From assembly GCA_031363055.1 (NCBI GenBank), contig JANLTP010000019.1, positions 46,774-110,773 on the forward strand: DNA of 64,000 bases, given 5' to 3'. Source of the DNA: JANLTP01 sp031363055 (GTDB lineage: Bacteria; Pseudomonadota; Gammaproteobacteria; Burkholderiales; Burkholderiaceae_E). Numbering within the stretch: position 1 is the stretch's first letter; the number at the start of each line of letters is the position of its first letter. Of this stretch, positions 60,888 through 64,000 are shown in pieces. A program made the translations under genes and the position numbers. Below the pieces are notes generated by a model, which saw only the letters and a program-made list of their open reading frames with translations, did not search any database and was not told where the DNA came from.

Positions 60888-62453
60888 ATGCCCTTGAAAC
60901 AACCCGGTACGGCGCGCCGGTTAAACGCTTCGAAAGACGCTTCGAAAAACGTTGCCAGAGCCGTCTATCCGATGCTGGCAATCAGTTTTGCGCTGCTCGC
61001 CAGCTTCGGCAGCGCTGCGCGCGCGCAGTCGCTCGATCTGGTCAGTATTTATCAGGACGCTGTCAAATACGATGCTTTGCTGGCCAGTGCCGTTTCGGCC
61101 CTGGAGGCAGCCCAGGAGCGAGCCATTCAGACAAGAGCCGGTCTTTTACCGACGGTGACTAACACCATGGGGCTTTCGCGAATCGCCACCGAGAGCAATC
61201 TGAGTACGCGCCGCGAATTCAACTCGCGCTCGTTTGCGATCAATTTGAATTACCCGCTCTACCGCAAGCAGAACGTCGAAGTGTTCGAGCAGAGCCGCTT
61301 GCAGATCGCACTGTTCGAAGCACAACTCGAGCAGGCCCGACAGGACCTCATGATCCGTGTCTCGCAAGCCTATTTCGACGTGCTGACCGCGCAAGATAAT
61401 CTGGGCACCATCAGAGCCCAAAAGCGCGCGATCAGCGAACAGTTGGCGTCTGCCAAACGCAACTTTGAAGTCGGCACGGCGACCATCACCGACCAGCAGG
61501 AAGCGCAGGCCCGGTTCGATCTGAACATTGCCCAGGAACTGGCGGGCCAGAATGATCTCGCCGTCAAACGATCTGCGTTGGAGCTGTTATCCGGCAAACC
61601 GGCTGCCGCCCTGCATGGCCTGGTCAAGGACATCGCACTGACTTCGCCCATGCCGGCGCGCGAAAGTGAATGGGCGCAGAGTGCACGCGATTTCAATCTC
61701 GGTGTGCTGCAGGCGCAAGTCAGCTCCGAGGTTGCAAAACGGGAAATTGATCGACAGCGTTTCGGTCATTATCCAACGCTTGATCTGGTGTCGAGCCTGC
61801 AACGCTCTGATAGTGCGACGGCGCAATTGCTCGGCGTGCGCTCGAACTCGGCCAGCATTGGTGTGCAATTCAGTGTGCCGTTATATGCCGGCGGCGTCAT
61901 CGACTCGCGAGTGCGCGAGGCCATTGCACTGCAGAACAAGGCCAGTACAGACCTGGAGAATGCGCGCCGTCAGGCCGAGCAAGGTGTACGAGCGACTTTT
62001 CTGGGTGTCAACAGCGGCCTCGGGCAAGTGCGGGCACTTGAGGCCGCCGAGCGCTCGAGCCAGCTCGCGCTCGATTCGAACCTGTTGGGTTATCAGGTCG
62101 GAGTGCGTATCAATATCGACGTGCTCAACGCGCAACAACAATTGTTCACCACCCGGCGCGACCTCGCCAAGGCGCGCTACGATGTCCTGGTCAGCGGACT
62201 GAAACTCAAACAATCGGCCGGTGTGCTGGCGGAAGACGATTTAAAGAGCGTCAACAACTTGCTGGCCCCGGTGGCTGCAGCGGCTGGCGATGCGGGTAGC
62301 GATGCCCCGCGTGCAACAACCCCTGCCGATCGATCCGTACCGGCCACTTCGGGCCGTACCAACGAGTTGCTCGCACCTGCAACGGCGACCGGCAAGTCGC
62401 CATTGCAAGGTCGTGGCTCGCGCCCGAACATTCCGGCGATCAATCCGAAGTAG
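60888..62453 (+). CDS. tolC: TolC family outer-membrane protein
   Basis: 521 aa from the ATG at 60888 (AGGA 9 nt upstream). Signal peptide to about SAARAQS. Two OEP repeats (LVSIYQDAVKYDALLASAV; LVRVSQAYFDVL-type helices; IDRQRFGHYPTLDLVSSL; QFSVPLYAGGVIDSRVREA) form the 12-strand barrel and periplasmic tunnel. The Ala/Thr-rich tail (~455-521) is unstructured. It is the general efflux/type I exit channel and converges on waaA. Confidence 0.93.
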   Translation: MPLKQPGTARRLNASKDASKNVARAVYPMLAISFALLASFGSAARAQSLDLVSIYQDAVKYDALLASAVSALEAAQERAIQTRAGLLPTVTNTMGLSRIATESNLSTRREFNSRSFAINLNYPLYRKQNVEVFEQSRLQIALFEAQLEQARQDLMIRVSQAYFDVLTAQDNLGTIRAQKRAISEQLASAKRNFEVGTATITDQQEAQARFDLNIAQELAGQNDLAVKRSALELLSGKPAAALHGLVKDIALTSPMPARESEWAQSARDFNLGVLQAQVSSEVAKREIDRQRFGHYPTLDLVSSLQRSDSATAQLLGVRSNSASIGVQFSVPLYAGGVIDSRVREAIALQNKASTDLENARRQAEQGVRATFLGVNSGLGQVRALEAAERSSQLALDSNLLGYQVGVRINIDVLNAQQQLFTTRRDLAKARYDVLVSGLKLKQSAGVLAEDDLKSVNNLLAPVAAAAGDAGSDAPRATTPADRSVPATSGRTNELLAPATATGKSPLQGRGSRPNIPAINPK

Positions 62454-62458
62454 ACGCT

Positions 62459-62476
62459 AGCGTGGTATTTCACGCT
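62459..62476. terminator. Hairpin between converging tolC and waaA
   Basis: AGCGTG (62459-62464) pairs with CACGCT (62471-62476) around a 6-nt loop. There is no clear T-run on either side, so it is a weak terminator candidate. Confidence 0.35.
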
Positions 62477-62480
62477 CGAT

Positions 62481-63827
62481 CTAGCCGCGCGGCGGCAAGC
62501 TTGGCAACCAGGGTGCGAGCAGCTCGAGGGTCTTGCGCGTGGCACCGCGATGATCGCCGGTAAACGCCGTGCCGTTGGCACTCATCATCGCCCGTCGTTC
62601 GGTATCGTTGATCAAGGCCAACGCTGATGTCACGGCCTGCCGGGCATTGCCGACCCGAATCGCTGCCCCATGAGCGGCAGCCTGCTCGGCGGCCTCCTCA
62701 AAATTGAAGGTATGCGGTCCCATGATGATGGGGGTACCGACCGAACAAGGCTCAATCAGGTTCTGGCCACCATATTCGAGCAGGGAGCCGCCCAGGATCG
62801 CAACATCGGCCATGGCGTAGTACGCAAACATCTCGCCCATGGAATCGCCGAGCAAAACCTGGCGACCGTCGAGCGCCCAATCCCCCGGCATCTGACTGCG
62901 GCGCAAGACTTCATATCCGAACTCGGCAATCAGTTCGGCAACTTCATCAAAGCGTTGCGGATGACGCGGCACAATCACGAGCAACGTGGCCACGTTGCCG
63001 GCGGCGTTCCGGGCCAAATGCCACTGCGTCAATAGCAGTCGTTCTTCGCCTTCTCGGGTACTGGCTGCCAACACCGTTCTGCCGCCAAGCCGGCTGCGCC
63101 AGCGTCGGCCGAGTTCGAGCTGCTCGGTGGGTGGCGAAATATCGAATTTCATATTCCCGGTGATCGAAAAGCGCGCGGCACCCAATTCCTGCAATCTTTT
63201 TGCATCAGCATGGGACTGCACAGCAATAGCACTGAAGCGCTGCAAAGCCGGCGTGATGAGCCACTGCAATCGCAGACCCTTGCGCAATGAACGCTCGGAC
63301 AGTCGCGCATTTACCAGACATACCGGCACCGAACGCTGGCCACAGGCGGCCATCAGATTAGGCCAAAGTTCGGTCTCCATGATGATCGCAATCGACGGTC
63401 GCCAGTGCGCGACAAAACGTCGCATGGCGCTGGCGTAGTCATACGGCAAATAACTGCGCAACAGCCGGTCGCCGTAAAGCTGCTCGCTGGCCTGACGGCC
63501 GGTGGGTGTCATCGACGTAAGCAGAATTCGCGCCTTCGGATAGATCCGTTCAAGGTCCGCGATCAAGGTCTGCGCGGCACGCGTCTCGCCGACCGAAACC
63601 GCATGAATCCAGATCAGCGGAGATTGCTGATCAGGCGGCGAGGAAATCACCCGGTCACCGGCGCTATCGCTATTGCTATTGCTGTCGCTCAAGTTTGGCA
63701 AAACCAAGCACCAGCGCTGACCCCAATACTTGCGATATTCGGGCTGCTTTCGGGAGCGCCAGAGCAAATGCAAGACAACGAACGGTGTCGCCAGATACCA
63801 GGCCAACGAATACAGATATCGAATCAT
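62481..63827 (-). CDS. waaA: 3-deoxy-D-manno-octulosonic acid (Kdo) transferase
   Basis: 448 aa. N-terminal anchor (YSLAWYLATPFVVLHLLW), then HAVSVGETRAAQTLI, and the WaaA hallmark METELWPNLMAACGQRSVPVCLVNARLSERSLRKG; the GT-B C-terminal domain has GGSLLEYGGQNLIEPCSVGTPIIMGPHTFNF. It attaches Kdo to lipid IVA in LPS inner-core synthesis. Its start overlaps the stop of the upstream heptosyltransferase gene (ATGA). Confidence 0.95.
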   Translation of the reverse strand: MIRYLYSLAWYLATPFVVLHLLWRSRKQPEYRKYWGQRWCLVLPNLSDSNSNSDSAGDRVISSPPDQQSPLIWIHAVSVGETRAAQTLIADLERIYPKARILLTSMTPTGRQASEQLYGDRLLRSYLPYDYASAMRRFVAHWRPSIAIIMETELWPNLMAACGQRSVPVCLVNARLSERSLRKGLRLQWLITPALQRFSAIAVQSHADAKRLQELGAARFSITGNMKFDISPPTEQLELGRRWRSRLGGRTVLAASTREGEERLLLTQWHLARNAAGNVATLLVIVPRHPQRFDEVAELIAEFGYEVLRRSQMPGDWALDGRQVLLGDSMGEMFAYYAMADVAILGGSLLEYGGQNLIEPCSVGTPIIMGPHTFNFEEAAEQAAAHGAAIRVGNARQAVTSALALINDTERRAMMSANGTAFTGDHRGATRKTLELLAPWLPSLPPRG

Positions 63828-64000
63828 GCGCCGACTGCACTCTGCTCTAACCAGGGCGCCAGTGCCTCGAGAACTTGTGCGCTGACCGGCCAGCGACCGA
63901 CCTCTCCAAGATTGATCGCGCTACTCGACCAATACGGACCATAACGACTGGCCGCAGTAGCGCCATACAGGCTGATGGTTGGTTTGCCCAGTGCCGCCGC
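63824..64000 (-). CDS. waaC: Lipopolysaccharide heptosyltransferase I, C-terminal part (cut by window)
   Basis: Only the last 58 residues are in the window, beginning in AALGKPTISLYGATAASRYG. This matches the GT-B C-terminus of WaaC/RfaC-type glycosyltransferase family 9 (GxPxxxLYG...). Overlap with waaA agrees with the usual waaC-waaA inner-core pair. Confidence 0.8.
   Translation of the reverse strand, partial: AAALGKPTISLYGATAASRYGPYWSSSAINLGEVGRWPVSAQVLEALAPWLEQSAVGA

Noticed and set aside
1..64000. CRISPR arrays, insertion sequences, phage genes
   Set aside because: The repeats found are short in-frame or intergenic tandem repeats with no spacers. No transposase, integrase or phage structural gene is seen.

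Overview
This 64 kb window looks like a chromosomal segment of a GC-rich betaproteobacterium, most likely in or near the Burkholderiales. The grounds are a Bug/TctC-type extracytoplasmic receptor, a class III extradiol dioxygenase (LigAB-like), a one-polypeptide pyruvate carboxylase, and the order PCMT - rhodanese - tolC - waaA - waaC, which is common in that group. There are no insertion sequences, phage genes or CRISPR arrays. One tRNA gene is present (tRNA-Gly, anticodon CCC). Genes at both ends are cut: an APH-type phosphotransferase on the left and a WaaC-like heptosyltransferase on the right.

Left part (1-28.5 kb): mostly metabolic, transport and repair genes. They include a GST, a flavin monooxygenase, a Bug receptor, a GDT1-type cation exporter, a TRAP DctP receptor followed by a MalK/UgpC-type ABC ATPase with no permeases, an Ada/AlkA hybrid overlapping ogt, a PuuE-type allantoinase, a flavin reductase/LigB/LigA operon with a divergent ModA-like binding protein, an SGNH hydrolase + MBOAT acyltransferase pair, a peroxiredoxin-glutaredoxin hybrid and pyruvate carboxylase. 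Several genes here carry in-frame 15- or 18-bp tandem repeats.

Centre (26.8-50.2 kb): this is the most interesting region. A 14.8 kb same-strand block (43850 down to 29077) encodes, in transcription order, a BcsE-like protein, a VCBS/cadherin-like repeat protein, a DUF4347 repeat protein, a TolC-like outer-membrane lipoprotein with an extra C-terminal domain, a short HlyD-like adaptor, a HlyD-like adaptor with a GAF-like N-terminal domain, and an M50 metalloprotease/HlyD fusion with a PqqD-like N-terminus. The two large proteins share an N-terminal ALEPR(Q/M)LFDGA motif and a C-terminal tail with FSEQ(I/V)N exactly 25 residues before a terminal cysteine, although their middles are unrelated. 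No ABC ATPase is present. I infer an export/surface-display system in which the M50-HlyD fusion stands where type I systems have an ABC exporter. Converging on its end, 7 bp away, are a kexin-like S8 protease with a P domain and a separate secreted protein resembling a stand-alone subtilase propeptide. A second BcsE-like paralogue lies 4.7 kb beyond the block, after pepN and fbp, with no cellulose synthase genes in the window.

Right part (50-64 kb): an HDAC-family deacetylase, tRNA-Gly, trmB, a FadR-type regulator, uppP, a glycine-zipper protein, a TetR - MFP - RND efflux operon, and the envelope cluster pcm - rhodanese - tolC converging on waaA/waaC.
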